In this document: positions 10,897-23,157 of the stretch, piece after piece | Layout of the letters: each line of letters starts with the position of its first letter | Position numbering within the stretch: position 1 is the stretch's first letter | Assembly (NCBI GenBank): GCA_013368375.1 | Contig: JAACJP010000016.1 | Span: 248,001-312,000, forward strand | Source of the DNA: Tricholomella constricta | Taxonomy: Eukaryota > Basidiomycota > Agaricomycetes > Agaricales > Lyophyllaceae | Length of the DNA stretch: 64,000 nt | Direction of reading: 5' to 3' | Notes under the pieces: generated by a model | Seen by the model: only the letters and a program-made list of their open reading frames with translations | Database searches by the model: none | What the model was told of the DNA's origin: nothing | Translations under genes and position numbers: made by a program

Positions 10897-11429
10897 TTAT
10901 AGTAGGTTGGGTACATAATGCTTCAAATCCCCCTTGAAAATGAACTTTTGCAACCCAGCACGAAATTCTGGGGCTGAATTCTCTCTGCTGGGCTGTCATG
11001 TCTCAGCGCCCTTGTGGCCGAGAGAGATGCCTTTGCATCACATTTGATCCAAATCCACGGCTGAATGCACCAGGCACACAGGGAACAGCAACCGAGGTGC
11101 GTACAAGCGAACATCTGGACCTGCCCCTTTGATGAGTCTTGCACAGCTTTGTTACTGTGCCCACCGCTCTGATGACCATTCTATTGGGCCTCTGATTGTC
11201 TTGCCACCCCGGGGAGGTTGTCCTGCAACAGGATGCCCCAGTTGGACTCCAGTAAGTCCAATGATTAATATGATTTCAAATACTGACGCCATCATCTTAG
11301 CCTCATGAGAATTTCACTGAAACATCACCTTGTGCCACCGTAAACTGTCAAGCACCTTGGCTTCAGCATTTCCCTCTAAGGTGTGTCTTATCAGACATAC
11401 CGCATGCCTGAGTTCTGATCGCTTCAAGT

Positions 11430-14400
11430 TCTACTGCAACATCAATAGTATCATCAGTTGTACCACGACCTCCTCCTCCTCCTCTACCGCCAGCACCTAC
11501 AAACATCCCTACGCAAACACCATTCTCTCAGTCAGCAGTACTATGGCCTGCTACACCCATTCAGTATTCATCCACAGGTGCTCAACGAGTTCATCAGGCA
11601 GCAGGCGCGACCTCATCTGCATTTCCACTACCAACTACTTCTGGCCCTCGTGGGCCCCGGCGTGCCTCCAATCAGCGTGGTGCACGGCATCACCCTTATC
11701 CCCCATCTGCACACCACTCTCAAGTCATCTCAGCTGGGCCCAGTAGCGCTTCTGGCGCTACTGCCTTTGCATCCGCTCCTGTGATTCCAATGGAGCTGGA
11801 CGTCTACATAATCCCATATCCTGTTCGTCACTAGTTTCTTATTTATCATGTCTCTTTACTGACTTGTTTTAGCCCCCAGGAGGCAGGCGCTGCACCGTTG
11901 ATCCCTTTGATGTTCTTAGTGAAGAGATTCGCATATCTGACGACATGTTAATTAAGCTGCTTACCACACTCAACCAAAACCATCTCCATTTCCGTCTTCG
12001 TCTAATTTCTCCCACTCTTGTCCCTGTTCGTCAGCAAATCCACAGCCAACTCATTTCACATATGGCGACAAATCACCTCACTTGCCCCCCCTTCGAACTT
12101 AAAGCAGACCTGGGTGATCGTGAGTTTGCCTTTTGGCAGATACTTGTTGGTGGTAACAGGGTTGCCAATGGTCAAAAGCTGAAATCTTCGGGGCTTGCGG
12201 CGTATGAGTTGCAAGACATGTCCAAATTATTTAAGCACTGTGCGAGGATTAAGAATCCCTTTAGGGATGTGCCTTTGGCATTCATCGGTGAGTGATTTAA
12301 CATTACGGTCAAACAAGAAAACTAACATCTTGTAGCTGGGTTCAATCGTATTCAAGGTCACATCGACTCTACATCCAACAAATCACACCCATGCTTCGCA
12401 TCCCGTGTCATGTGGGATTTTGTGCCTCATGATGGCGAAACACTTGAGCCCTCATGCTTTGAGACATGCCCAGGACAGCCAGGGTCATCCAGTGGACTTA
12501 CGCCTACATTGGGTAGTATGGAATTGGAGGAGGATATGGTAGCAAGGGAGTTGGAGACTGACTTTATCAACTGGCAACCCATCCAGCTGCTTGTACGTCA
12601 TCGCATCCTCATTCTGATATCCTAGCGCTGATCCTCTGCAGACATACAACCCTGGACCTTCCGACATTCCACATATACCCCAATCCCCAGCCTTGTTATC
12701 TCCCATTCTGCCGGAAATCCCCTCCTCTTCACTCGGACGACCTCAAACTCCTCCTACTGGGTCATCATCCACCAATGATATCACTCCAAGGCCACATCGC
12801 ACAGTTCGCCACCCTCCACGCCCTGATGCTAGCCTTACCTCTATGTTAGAGTTCACGACGACTCAAGGCTGGATGACCGTCATTGAAAATTACACAAGCA
12901 CGGACCAATACACCATCTACATTGATGCCCCCACCATAGAGGCCGCAGCTGAAGCGCTCATTGAGTGCTTCATTGCCCATTTCGAGGAGCGGGGCGTGAA
13001 CCTGGGGTCAACAAGTACAGTGAATATTGAAGCCTTCCACTTTTCTTTGCTGGTTGGTGGTCAGCAGCGATGGATCATGTGCGTACTTGTTTCATACCTT
13101 ATACTGACTGTTCACTTATAAGTATACCTATCAGTGGGGAGACTGTCGGAGATGGCCCTGATCGGGCTATTATACGATAGGCCATCACCATCCTGGCGAA
13201 GGATGTTCGCCATTGGTCTGTCATCGAGGACGGCCTTGCTGTACAAACGGTAACATGGGAGATCTTGCCATCTGACTCGAACCGTATACGGCTTGCCAAG
13301 ATCAAGGCGTACGGAGCACTGTGTGCTCTTCATCTTCTGTGGCTTGGAGTGGCACCCTTGCCGATCTCACCATTTGTTCTCCTCCTTACCATTGCTGGGC
13401 CAGCAGCGGTTCTGGATCCATCCTTCGCCCTCAATTTGAACCCTGTCCTTGGCGAAAAACTTCAACATTGGCCCTTAGAACCAGTACCAGCGGAAGGGTC
13501 ATTGAATGCTGATGCTCAGGTTCTCTTTTGCGATCAGATTGGCATTGTGGTGCGTTTCATCTTCCTCACTCTACTCTAATCCACTGAAGTGTTTTGATTC
13601 AGCCATCGGTAGTCCCGGGGTTGACTGCTGATGAACATCACCAGTACTCAGAGGACATTTATTGTCGTGTTCTTTTCAAGCAAGGACGCTCAGTCTTCAA
13701 GCATACTGACGTTCAAGCCTTCCGCTCTGGATTCAATTTGAATATCAATGAGGATGTCGCAATGATCGAGGTATTCCTCCTTCTTTTGTCTTGATGTTGA
13801 AACTTACAGTTTCATCAGACCCTCAGCTCCTCTGCTAAGATTCTACTACCACAGTTCTATGACTGTTCTATCAAGTCGCCATGGCAACTTGTACCACTGC
13901 TCTCCTGGAAAGAGCTTTCCTTGCACACTCCCGTTGATCGTATTTTCGCTGACCTCTTCCTCAAAAAGTTCATACGCTACCTGAAGGGTAAAGGACATCC
14001 CCTGCACAGTGACCTCAATGATTTGGTGGATGAGAGTGAGCGGCAGAGGGTGGAGGATTGTGGACTGTTCCGATCTAGACGTTTCTTGATAATGTCGACG
14101 GCTTGCGACCTCATTCCTGCTGCAAAACCACCCTGCATCTCTGTAAGTAGTTCCCTCATCTTATATTACGCTTGCACTCATGGTTCAACAGTTTGAATTT
14201 ATATCAAACAATGACCTTGGAGCTCATTCACATGCTCCCCCACGGGACGCTCCCCCAGACTGGAAGGTAAGCCCATCACCCCTAAACAGCGCCATTGGAC
14301 TGATCAACAAGTCTTTCAGCCAATGTTGCCAACACTCATTTTTCGCTCATGCTTCACCGATGTACGAGTGTCATTTTCCGACGACCTCAAAGTCATCCTC

Positions 14401-14505
14401 ATGCAGCACGACCCCGAGGATCCTCTGCAAGCCTCCAATTTCGATGTTCTCATTCACAAAAGTCTCCTTCAGTTTGAATCAGTGGACTCGTTCAACGCTG
14501 TTTAG
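11430..14505 (+). CDS. HECT-like, Agaricomycete expanded-family protein (multi-exon)
   Basis: A Pro/Ser/Ala-rich first exon (frame with PPPPLPPAPTNIP, ending ...VIPMELD near 11800) is followed by at least seven exons with short introns, for example one ending TTGTTTTAG near 11873. Later exons read GETVGDGPDRAIIRQAI, KAYGALCALHLLWLGVAPL, FRSGFNLNINEDVAM, FLKKFIRYLKGKGHP and LPTLIFRSCFTDVRV. The layout resembles HECT-type ubiquitin-ligase modules and their degenerate paralogues, which are abundant in mushrooms. The SC near the end could correspond to the catalytic-Cys region, but that is a guess. The start is not resolved. The stop codon is at 14503-14505. Confidence 0.45.
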
Positions 14506-14629
14506 CTACCTTAACTCACGGACCATTATACACCAACACACTGATTAGCTCACCGACTCGAAGTAATTCTGCTGTAATCTTCTGCTTCTGCTATGTCCAT
14601 ATAATGCTTAGTACAAATGCACCATGTGT

Positions 14630-15475
14630 TTAAATACAATTGATCATTGATAGATACTTGAGATGACGACCCTCTGACCCCACGAGATTCTCGACGGCAA
14701 CAGTCACACCAACGCGACCGATGGCCAGACTATCCGCCGACTGCTCAGCGTTGGGGGCGAGAGTGCATTCAATGATCGACGTGAGTGCGCTGGACGAGTT
14801 TGATAAGCTGATGGAAGTGTCGAGGAGATAATCACTAAAAGATATCGTAGAATTGAGTCCATTGACAGTAGTTGTACGGAAGAAGAAGAAACGGACCTCC
14901 TTCAACCGGTGAATAAATGCATCCAAGGTTGCACCGACGATGCACCACGATGATGAGCTCATGCATGAGGGAGCTGGCATGGAGGCACTGGAGGTGAATG
15001 TCCCACCTGTGGATGATGAGCAACGTGTAGTCGGCATCGAAGATGAGGAAGTGTCTACACCTGGACACTTCAGCAAAAACTCACGCGTGAATGCATTCTT
15101 CTGAGGGCTCACCCAAGGCACGCCGAAGAAATCAACATTGCTATGCGAACTGTGCTTCGAGCCGGGGTTTTGAGGGGGAACTTGTGAGGGCTTCGATGCG
15201 CATGCAGAGGTCGTCTGCGGCCGAAGGAGACATTTTCTATCCCCACGTACAGCCCACTATACACCTGTTGCAGCTTTTGCGCCTTGGCGAATAGATCGCG
15301 GGGCGATGGGGCGGGGACAATCGAGAAGGGCACATGGGTGGCATTGAGGGGGGACAGGGCTGATGTTGTCGTGGGCGTGGAGGGAGGTGTGTGAGGCCGT
15401 GCGAGAGGGTTCATTGCTGACAAGATCCTTAAGGCTTGTGGATGATTGATGGGCGGGAGCGATACTGAGGATCAT
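14630..15475 (-). CDS. Hypothetical minus-strand ORFs, doubtful
   Basis: A 163-codon frame (14630-15121) and a Pro/Ser-rich frame starting at 15475 could be exons of one minus-strand gene. The first includes LDAFIHRLKEVRFFFF and is Ser/Thr-rich. I recognise no domain and could not place the joining introns with confidence. Confidence 0.2.
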
Positions 15476-15509
15476 AAATCTGCAGAGAGACCGACGATAT
15501 GAGTCGAGG

Positions 15510-16324
15510 TGTCAAGGAAGAGAATTGGAGTGAACATACACGTCAGCGACTTCAATCACCAGTTTACAATGCCCTCCATCTGCACTTTCTCACCACTGAG
15601 CGCGTACAAGAACCTTGAACACGCCGAGGAAATTCTGCAGGGGGAGTCCTACTTCAATGTTATGCAGTCAAGCGTGACGAAGCGCAGCCCCCACCGACTA
15701 GGCTCCTTGTTTGCCGCTTTGAGGATGTATTCACCGAATACGAGTGAGTTCCCAGCCGTCCATGCTGCGGTTTACGATTAGGTCAGGAACATGCAACAAG
15801 CAGGAGGGCACAAGACACACCGAGTAGCACGCCTTTTGAGGCATAGATGGATGTGATGAGGTACCAGGGCTTTCCAAAGCTGCGAGTCAGGTTCGTACTG
15901 GGCGTCGCAAAAAGACACTATAAGACCACCAGGAAAATCATGAGCACACTTGCTGGCTAGCAAAGGCTCTTCCACTCACCCTGTTCCAATGATGTCTTTG
16001 TCCTCCAACTCGTCGGTGGTCTAGCGAATAGGAAGGGGTAAGCTTAAGAAACCGGGAGAGAGAAACATGACTCACATTCAGTGGTCCTTTCGAATCGTCC
16101 TCTGCTTCCGGGTGTACTCTCTTGTGTGTGTTCGTTGTGGGCCTGCTCGCCCTCTCCCTCTCTCTCGTATCTTCCTCTGCGCGTCTCGCTATCCTATCTC
16201 TCGTCTTCTCCCCCCTTTCCATGTCCCTCCTCGTCCCTCCCTCGCACTCCCCTTCCTATCCTTCCTCCTTCCGCTGTGTTTGCTGTTGTCATTATCTCAC
16301 AAGATCCTATTAAGTTCATAGTTC
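15510..16324. other. Region without a resolved gene; part of a local duplication
   Basis: Minus-strand fragments here look exon-like. One (about 16072-16220) is Arg/Glu-rich and ends at GTGAGT. The next, after an intron ending CTATTCGCTAG, reads TTDELEDKDIIGT. I cannot assemble a recognisable protein. The intron segment near 16030-16080 is duplicated at 17340-17400. Confidence 0.35.
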
Positions 16325-17270
16325 TCATGTAAAAGGAGGAAAAATAAACGGACTAGCTGGCTGCCAAAGACGGCGCAGTGACGGGACTGGTATGAACACA
16401 TCGCTGTATTTTGTCACTTGATACTGCACCTCCCGCTCCTGTGTGTCCGCAACCGCTGATTCCAGCGAGCTCGAAACTAGCAGCCAAAGGTCAAAATGAA
16501 AAGCAAAAGCAGATGCGATGCGTCGAGGTGCGTACCATTGGAGCAGTAAAGAACTTTCCACGCGCCCAAGCCCTCACGCTCCCTCCTCGCATCCCACGCC
16601 TTGAGCGCCTCGCTCCTCCGCGCGCGGTTCGCCGCCGATTCCGCGTTTTTCTGCAGTGGCAGGTGGATCACTGCCTCACCAAAAACCTTCCAATCAGCAT
16701 TCAATCAAGGCGCAAGGCAGAGCAAACCAGACGCACCAAAATAATCCGAATGGGCCTTGAACGGGAGCGTCTTGCTGAGCAGGCCCAGGCGCGCGTACGT
16801 ATCCTTTGAGACGAGGAGGGTGAGGAGGCCCCGGGAGTCAATGCACCGCACGTCCTCGCCGTGCGCGTCAGTGCTCAACATCGTGAAACATCTGGAGATT
16901 GCAGATGAGCAAAAAAAAAAGATCAGGGGAGGTGTTGAGGCGGGACGGGAGAAACAACGGACTACTCGGACTGCAGGAACAAGTCCGCAAAGGCGCCGGT
17001 GGAGTCGATGACTTGTGCGAGCTTGACCCGGCCGGTTGAATACCGCACTTTGAGACTGGCAGGGGCGGATTCGAGGACATTGGAGGACGGGAAGACCACG
17101 TCGAGCTGTGCGGTGACAGCGGGGTGAACGAGGTCGGTGTAGGTAGAGTCCCGGAGCTTACCTGACATGTAAATGGATGGGAAGCAGCGAGGCGCTGAAG
17201 CTTCGTAGACTGGATGTCGCTGTCGACGAAGTCTACGCAACGGCCGACAGGGCGCTTGCGCTTTCATGAA
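16325..17270 (-). pseudogene. RNase P/MRP subunit Rpp40-like, apparently incomplete
   Basis: Exons on the minus strand give DSDIQSTKLQRLAASHPFTC, then (after a 56-bp GTAAGC...CACAG intron) LDVVFPSSNVLESAPASLK and VKLAQVIDSTGAFADLFL. These are followed by VRCIDSRGLLTLLVSKDTYA + RLGLL, then KNAESAANRARR...ALKAWD and REVQYQVTKYSDVFIPVP. The central RGLLTLLVSKDTYARLGL segment matches the Rpp40 pattern of a G-L-S-D/K-D-T-Y-LGL core. No good start codon precedes the first exon in frame. The frame stops at 16325 shortly after VFIPVP, whereas Rpp40 proteins continue about 100 residues further. It is therefore either truncated at both ends or badly resolved by eye. Confidence 0.5.
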
Positions 17271-17334
17271 GAAGAGGGAGGCCTTTGAGTCGTTGGCAGG
17301 GACGGGGGTGGAGGGGGGCTAGCATTAGGTAGAG

Positions 17335-17600
17335 GTGACTAGGAAGGGGTAAGCTTATAAAACCGGGAGAGAGAAAGGTGACTCACATTCGGTGGTTCTT
17401 TCATCACCTACATCGTCCTCTGCATTGTCCTCATCTGCATTGCTGGAGTCTCGCTCTTTCTTTCTCACGGTGGCTGTTCCGCTCCGACAGCAGAGAGCTG
17501 GCTCTCTGCTTTCGGAGCGGCACTACTCACATGGATGTCTTTCTCACGGTGTTCCGCTCCGCTCCGAAAGCAGAGAGCTGACTCTCTGCTGTCGGCTCAC
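17335..17600. repeat. Duplicated exon/intron segment with paired palindromes
   Basis: The segment AGGAAGGGGTAAGCTTA-AAACCGGGAGAGAGAAA...TGACTCACATTC-GTGGT (17340-17397) closely repeats 16030-16085. Beyond it, TTTCTCACGGTG...TTCCGCTCCGA...AGCAGAGAGCTG occurs twice in tandem. Each copy forms an inverted repeat: 17481-17498 with 17501-17518 (one mismatch), and about 17561-17577 with 17582-17598 (imperfect). Confidence 0.65.
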
Positions 17601-17663
17601 ATCAATGCTCTGACAAGTAGGACACATGAAGATGTAGAAGCTACTAACAATAAATTGTATTTT

Positions 17664-19461
17664 CTATGCCATACTAAACATCTCTTCACAAACCTTTAAT
17701 GCCTCAATCCACAGTAGTCTACGTGCATCCATGGTTTTCTGATGAAAGCAAGATAGCAAGGAGAGCTGGTGAGTAAGGTAATGGAGCTGCTCGTGCGAAA
17801 GGGGGCTAGGAGATTCAGGGACTTCAATATGAGAAAAATGGTTTGGAGGATGAGCAAGAAAAGGATTGGTGTTATTGGCCTCAAAGATGTCATGAGCATT
17901 ATGCACCTGATGATGAGAATATACTTGACGATCATCATACATCTCCCAGTCAATGCCAAACTCTGCAACATCTTCAACCTCTGGCTCCAAAACCTCACCA
18001 GGAAGACCACGCATCCCATGCTCCATCATGCCGAAGAAAAACATATCGCGTGGGCTTCGTTGTCGTTGTCCACGTTGTGACAAGACATGATGGTTCCAGG
18101 CTTCTGCCCATTGAATGGCATCCTCGTTGATAGCTTCAAGAAAGAGGTGATGCAGTAGCCAAATATGAGAGGCAGAGTCGGCGTTCAGGCGGTCATGGAC
18201 CTCGAGTGACTGAAAAAAATTCCACCACTTGCCGCTGAATCCCAATGTGAGGTCACGCCAAAGACGCTCTATGCGAATGTTATGTACACTCCTACAAGAG
18301 ACGTGTGAGTCCATAATCATATAGTAAGCTAATTTACTTACCGTCTCCAAATGTAGGATCCTCGATCAGCTCCACGAATCGCCTCCATGAATGCAGCCAC
18401 CAACACATTCTCAGTACCATAGTCCCCACGTAGTCGACTGGGCTTTCCGTGAATTTTGATGATCTCCTGGAACAGCTTGAGAACTGTCTCGGGTTTGTTG
18501 TTGGTGTGTGCACGGACTCCTGTCACAAGGCGGGAGAAACCATCAATGAAGGCATGAAAAATGATTCGCCAGCGAATTAGTGCTGTATTGCAGCAATAAG
18601 ATAGATGTCCTGATAATGATAAGGAACTGCTTACTGTGCTGACCATCATGGTGCCAGAGGGAATTGGGACCGGGCACACTATAGACCCGTCGCTCAACTC
18701 GCCGGACACCAAATTGAGATGCAGGGGCTCCGTGAACACGCCCATATGATTCTTGAAGGCGAAACCGGGGAATGTGATGTCCTAGATGCTTGAGATGGCC
18801 ATCAAGCATGCGCCGACCAAAACTGGGAAACATGTGAAGGATATATGCGATGATTTCGTCCAGTTCGGCATCTTCAAGTTGCGAGACAGCACCGGTGGAT
18901 GATCTATAGATGCGGGTTTTCGAGCCGTCCTCAGCCTCATACTCGACATAGACAGGGTGGCCAGGCTCAAGAATCTCATACTCTACTGCACGGCGTCGAA
19001 TGGTACGAGCAGAACAACCAAAGACAGGAGCCAGATGGGTAGGGCCTCGGAGCTCCAGGGCATTAGTGAGAGTCCCATGATCAATGTTGATGCGTGGTCG
19101 CCCAGGGAGTCCAGTATAAATGAACTGTGTTGCAGATGGGAAAGGTGCATCCGGAGGGTCAGCAGAAAGTGTTCGTGCCTCATCTAGGGAGAACAACATA
19201 GCATTGACACCAGCAACCATGATACTCAAGTCTTCCTGGGGAATAATAGCATAGTGCTAGCAGTCATTAGACAAGGTAATTATGAAGGACCAAAGCACAC
19301 ACTTGGTGAATCCTGTTAAGTACCCGAAGGCACTCTGCCTTATGAGCCTCTAACCTGGCAACATCACCTAGTTGGGTGCGAAGAGCAACATCGACATCGC
19401 GTCCAAGGTAGAAATATGCCTGACGAATGGTTTCCAATGGCACGGGTATAGTGTCGTCCAT
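17664..19461 (-). CDS. rve (DDE) integrase-core domain protein
   Basis: The start ATG is at 19459-19461, giving MDDTIPVPLETIRQAY. Later exons carry GRMLDGHLKHLGHHIPRFR, then SLWHHDGQH (first Asp), IFHAFIDGFSRLVTGVRAH, RGDYGTENVLVA (second Asp) and, after an intron near 18305-18340, SVHNIRIERLWRDLT (Glu). The D...D...E layout and the VHN-RIERLWRD signature belong to a eukaryotic rve-integrase family. It is seen in mushrooms and in some animals, and derives from integrase-bearing DNA transposons. The protein continues through WAEAWNHHVLSQRGQRQRSP and ends in an acidic, His-rich tail at 17664. No terminal repeats were found close by, so it may be a transposon gene or a domesticated one. Confidence 0.7.
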
Positions 19462-19519
19462 GATACTGAAGCATGTCAGTGATGTCACCATGTAGCACAT
19501 TGATCACATGACCTAGGCT

Positions 19520-20300
19520 GCTTTGGCAAGTTCTCAAGTTTTGATTTTCTCTTTTGCCAGATTCATTTTCTAGTTTTTCATTTCTCAAGTCTTCATGTGC
19601 TCATTTGCTGAACAGGTTTTTTTCATTTCTCATTTTTTATTTTTTTGTTTTTTCATTTTTTCATTTTTTGGTTTTCACGTTTTTACGTTTTCATGTTTTT
19701 TCATTTTTCATTTTTCATTTTTGTTTTTTCTAATTCTGTAGTTTCCTTAAAAGCAAATATATTCTCACAACTAGTCTCAACATTTTAGCGCTTTCACAGA
19801 TATGTTTATCAGTTCTGCAAAAAACAAAATAATTTCATTGTGTCCAGTCCATCCCGTCATAGGTTGTGCCTTATTTTTATTTAATATTAAAATAAAATTT
19901 AAGTTTTTATTTTTAATTTATTAAATAGGTTTTATTTTTTTAATTAAATAGAACCATGATATTATATCACAAAAGAAAAAGTTTTTTTTAAAATTATTAT
20001 AATTTACATTATAATAATTAGAGTTTCTTTAAATACTTTTTCTTCCTTTTTTATTCTTTTTGCAAAGTTACGCTGTTACGTAGTACAACTGTAAAGCACT
20101 TACGCAGTTACCACTTATGGAGTTAGGCACTTGGCACCGAACACAAGCGAGCGCGACGCTCCAAACAGCCAAGCCAGTTGGCAGCCGCTATTCGCACTAA
20201 GAATGTAAGCACCTTGCTCTCAAGGACACGCTCATAACCTGCGAACATAAGGAACTGGGCACAAACACAACCTCAAAGCCTACACCCGTATACAAAATCC
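19520..20300. other. Strongly AT-rich intergenic stretch
   Basis: It holds repeated TTTTTCATTTTT-type runs (19600-19730) and nearly pure A/T tracts (19870-20020), very unlike the surrounding composition. No gene is visible. It lies downstream of the P450 gene and just upstream of the integrase gene. Confidence 0.6.
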
Positions 20301-20302
20301 CC

Positions 20303-22352
20303 CTAGTCTACCCGTTTGCGGAACAAAATCTCAGCCTTCGGATTCGGAATGCACGACGTCAAGAACCACATATTCTCCGGCCTTCGCGCAGACCCTCCCT
20401 CCAACATAATATCATACCTCATCACCACATGCGCCAGCATCAGCTTGAGCTCATTGGCAGCGAAGAAGCGGCCAGGGCATGCATGGCGGCCGTGCCCGAA
20501 GGCGATGAAGTCCGAATGCGTGGAGGCCATGTCGACTTTGCGCCCGGCGTTCTCCTTCTTTGTCTTGTCGACGAAGCGGAAGGGGTCGAAGGTGGATGGG
20601 TCCTGGTAGCAGGTCTCGTCAAGGTGGAGGGCATGTGCGGCGGCGGTGATGACGGTGCCTTTGGGTATGTATGTGCCGTCGGAAAAGGTGAAAGGTTGGC
20701 GTGCCACGCGTTCCATCATGACTGGTGTAGGAGGTTAGTGTTGGGGAGTAGGAAGGGTGGAGATGTGGGCATGAGACGTACGGCATCCGAGCGAGTTTAG
20801 CCTCTGGCTTTCCTTGATGAAGCTGTCGACTTTGACCATGTGGCTCAGTCCGCTGTGCGTCCAGCCTTCATGATCGACGACCTCTTGGATCTCTTCTCGC
20901 ATGGGTTGTGCGTATTCTGGGTGTGCTGCCAGGTAAAGAAGGGCATGGCAGAACGTCTGTGAAATGACTTAACACGGTTAATTTCCTGAGGTCTGGGCTT
21001 GTAACTTACCATCGTAGATGTGTGGATTGCTGCGAAATTAACCGTAAGTATCCTGCGTGTTAAACCCCGTATTGAGGCCTCCTCTCCCTTAGCTTCGTCC
21101 ATGAGCCAGCTCAGCATGTCGTTCTATCATATAACCGTCCGAGTTAGCTTTGCCAGGGAACATAACCAACGAATGGGCGTACTGGTTTCCCAGGGTAGTC
21201 TGGCCCAGACTCTTCCAGGTTTTGACGTCGTTCTTGAATCAGCGGTTCGAGATGCTTAACAGAACGGTCAATGCTGGCGGAGACGCTCGTGAGGAAACGG
21301 CTGGCTAGACTAGAAAAAATGCTGATCAGACTACTTTGTGTTTTCAAAGAGAGGTTACGTACGGTTGAAGGAATACGGGAAGCAAATTAAGGATGGCTGC
21401 AGCCTTCATGACTGTAACCGTAAACCGAACATTGATGTCCATGAAGTCTGGATCGCGGCCTATTGGGACAAGGTTAAGCAGTAGAACAACTAGTCCTGTA
21501 TAGGAGGATCTCACAAAGAGGCGTCCCGACGAACAGGCGATTACTGGCTCGACAGACAATTGGCATCATAGTTTCGAGAATCTTCAGTTTCGACCATTCT
21601 TGGGACATTCAATGACTTCAGCAATCTATTGGAGAGTCGTAACTAAGGACGTACGGTTGCCCTTGAGGAGAATTATATCATCAAAAGCAGCCACGACCTC
21701 CTCTCGAATCTCCGGAAAAAGAGCAGGAAGGTTTCTTGTCAACTGTGAGCGGACAATGGGTATGTGGTACGGGTCTTCGCTGATGCTTGGACCAAGTGTA
21801 TACTTGACTTGAATTTGCTGTTCGTTTTTAACCCGGGTGAGTCTTAAGAATAGCACATAAGCGCCGGACTCACCTCCTCAACGGAGTCATGGAAAGAGAG
21901 CACATCTTCTGGGGTCTTCCGCAGTTCCTCCACGTACTGGGTGCCGTTCACCACCACCTTCCACCGATCGAGGTTTGGAACCTTGAAGATTCCATGGCCG
22001 TACTGTTTCAAGTTGCCTAGCATTAAGTATCTCGACGAACACCAGGTTTCAAGGTCTTAATAACCCACTTACTTGATCACATCCACGCTGCACCAAGTTT
22101 CGAGCATTGAAAAGGAATTCGACCGCGCCAATATAAGAGAGTATGCTGGACTGGTACCCCACAGCAGGTATATGGTCGAGCTTCAAGATGATAGTAAGTT
22201 CCAAGTTCAGTTTTCGTCATTTATAGTTCCTTGAGGGCTCGGAGGTTGCGCACCTTGCGACCGGGGCGACGATACAAGAAGACAGCGCATAGAATAGCAG
22301 ATGTAAGCGCCCATGGTATGTTTAGCTTTTCGGTGAGAGCGTTGAGAGCCAT
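20303..22352 (-). CDS. Cytochrome P450 monooxygenase
   Basis: The ATG at 22350-22352 gives MALNALTEKLNIPWALTSAI, a membrane-anchor-like N-terminus. Many short exons follow, including HIPAVGYQSSILSYIGAVEF, VPNLDRWKVVVNGTQYVEEL, QVKYTLGPSISEDPYHIPIV + RSQLTRNLP, and an I-helix exon with NFAAIHTSTM followed by LLYLAAHPEYAQPM. The K-helix ExxR is KESQRL. The haem-binding loop is FGHGRHACPGRFF, with the Cys ligand present. The stop TAG is at 20303-20305, after LFRKRVD. The overall pattern resembles basidiomycete ER P450s grouped with ent-kaurene-oxidase-like families, but I cannot assign a CYP family or substrate. All key motifs are present, so it is probably functional. Confidence 0.85.
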
Positions 22353-22744
22353 TGTGGATGACAGTCAGCCTTCTCGATTTGGTTGATGATTCGAGGAGCA
22401 CGCGTACGGCGGCCGGTTGATCTGATGATGTCAAGCCTCATGCAGACAACTTGAAGACCTGGATAGACTCGTTATCGTCGTCATGTAAGAGATATAATGG
22501 TCACTGGTCTAGGATGTAGATACTGTCATTGGCGAGTCTTAAGTTTTATGATCCCGCTCAGGCACAGCTAAGGATCTTCAAATTGACGGAGGCAAAGATT
22601 CAAGGGTGCATCATGCATCAATGCATCATGAGTCAAGCGCAAGAGTCAAGCTTCGTATTACATTTTTACTTAACGACTGAGGGTCGCGGTCGTTGATCCA
22701 ACGGCGCAATTTGGTCTCTTGGACAAGTTGAACGACGATCTAGC

Positions 22745-22960
22745 AATACGGTCGACCTATTTCCGGAACACTATTTCGCGCGGTTGGATTTGAAATGCAT
22801 GTCGCCAAGAGCCACATTTTCTCTGTGCGTTTAGACTTTCCTTCCACACTGACGCCGTACGGTTCATGGTGGTGCGACAACCAATGTCACCACACGAGTT
22901 ATGCGCCGTGAAGATAAGATCAAAGATGCAAAAGAGAAAACCAAATATCTCCGAGTTGGC
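22745..22960 (-). pseudogene. Cytochrome P450 C-terminal relic
   Basis: The minus strand reads YGVSVEGKSKRTEKMWLLAT then CISNPTAR. This lines up with the C-terminus of the neighbouring P450 (YDIMLEGGSARRPENMWFLT, CIPNPKAE). The sequence upstream is out of frame and has a stop, and the haem loop is missing. It is the decayed tail of a tandem paralogue about 400 bp upstream of the intact gene's start. Confidence 0.65.
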
Positions 22961-23157
22961 CTTCCAGCGCTTCATCGCAAGCTAAGTGTAATACGGAACT
23001 TACAGACGAGGTGCGGATACAAAAACATACTTGATATATTTCGACATACGAGTACAAAAACAAGCAGAGTTTTTTTCAATTCGAATGTTGCGTCATCATC
23101 AGTTGCGTAAAACAGTTCAGAATGCTAGTAGCTTGAGTGTGATGGTATTGCGATCGA

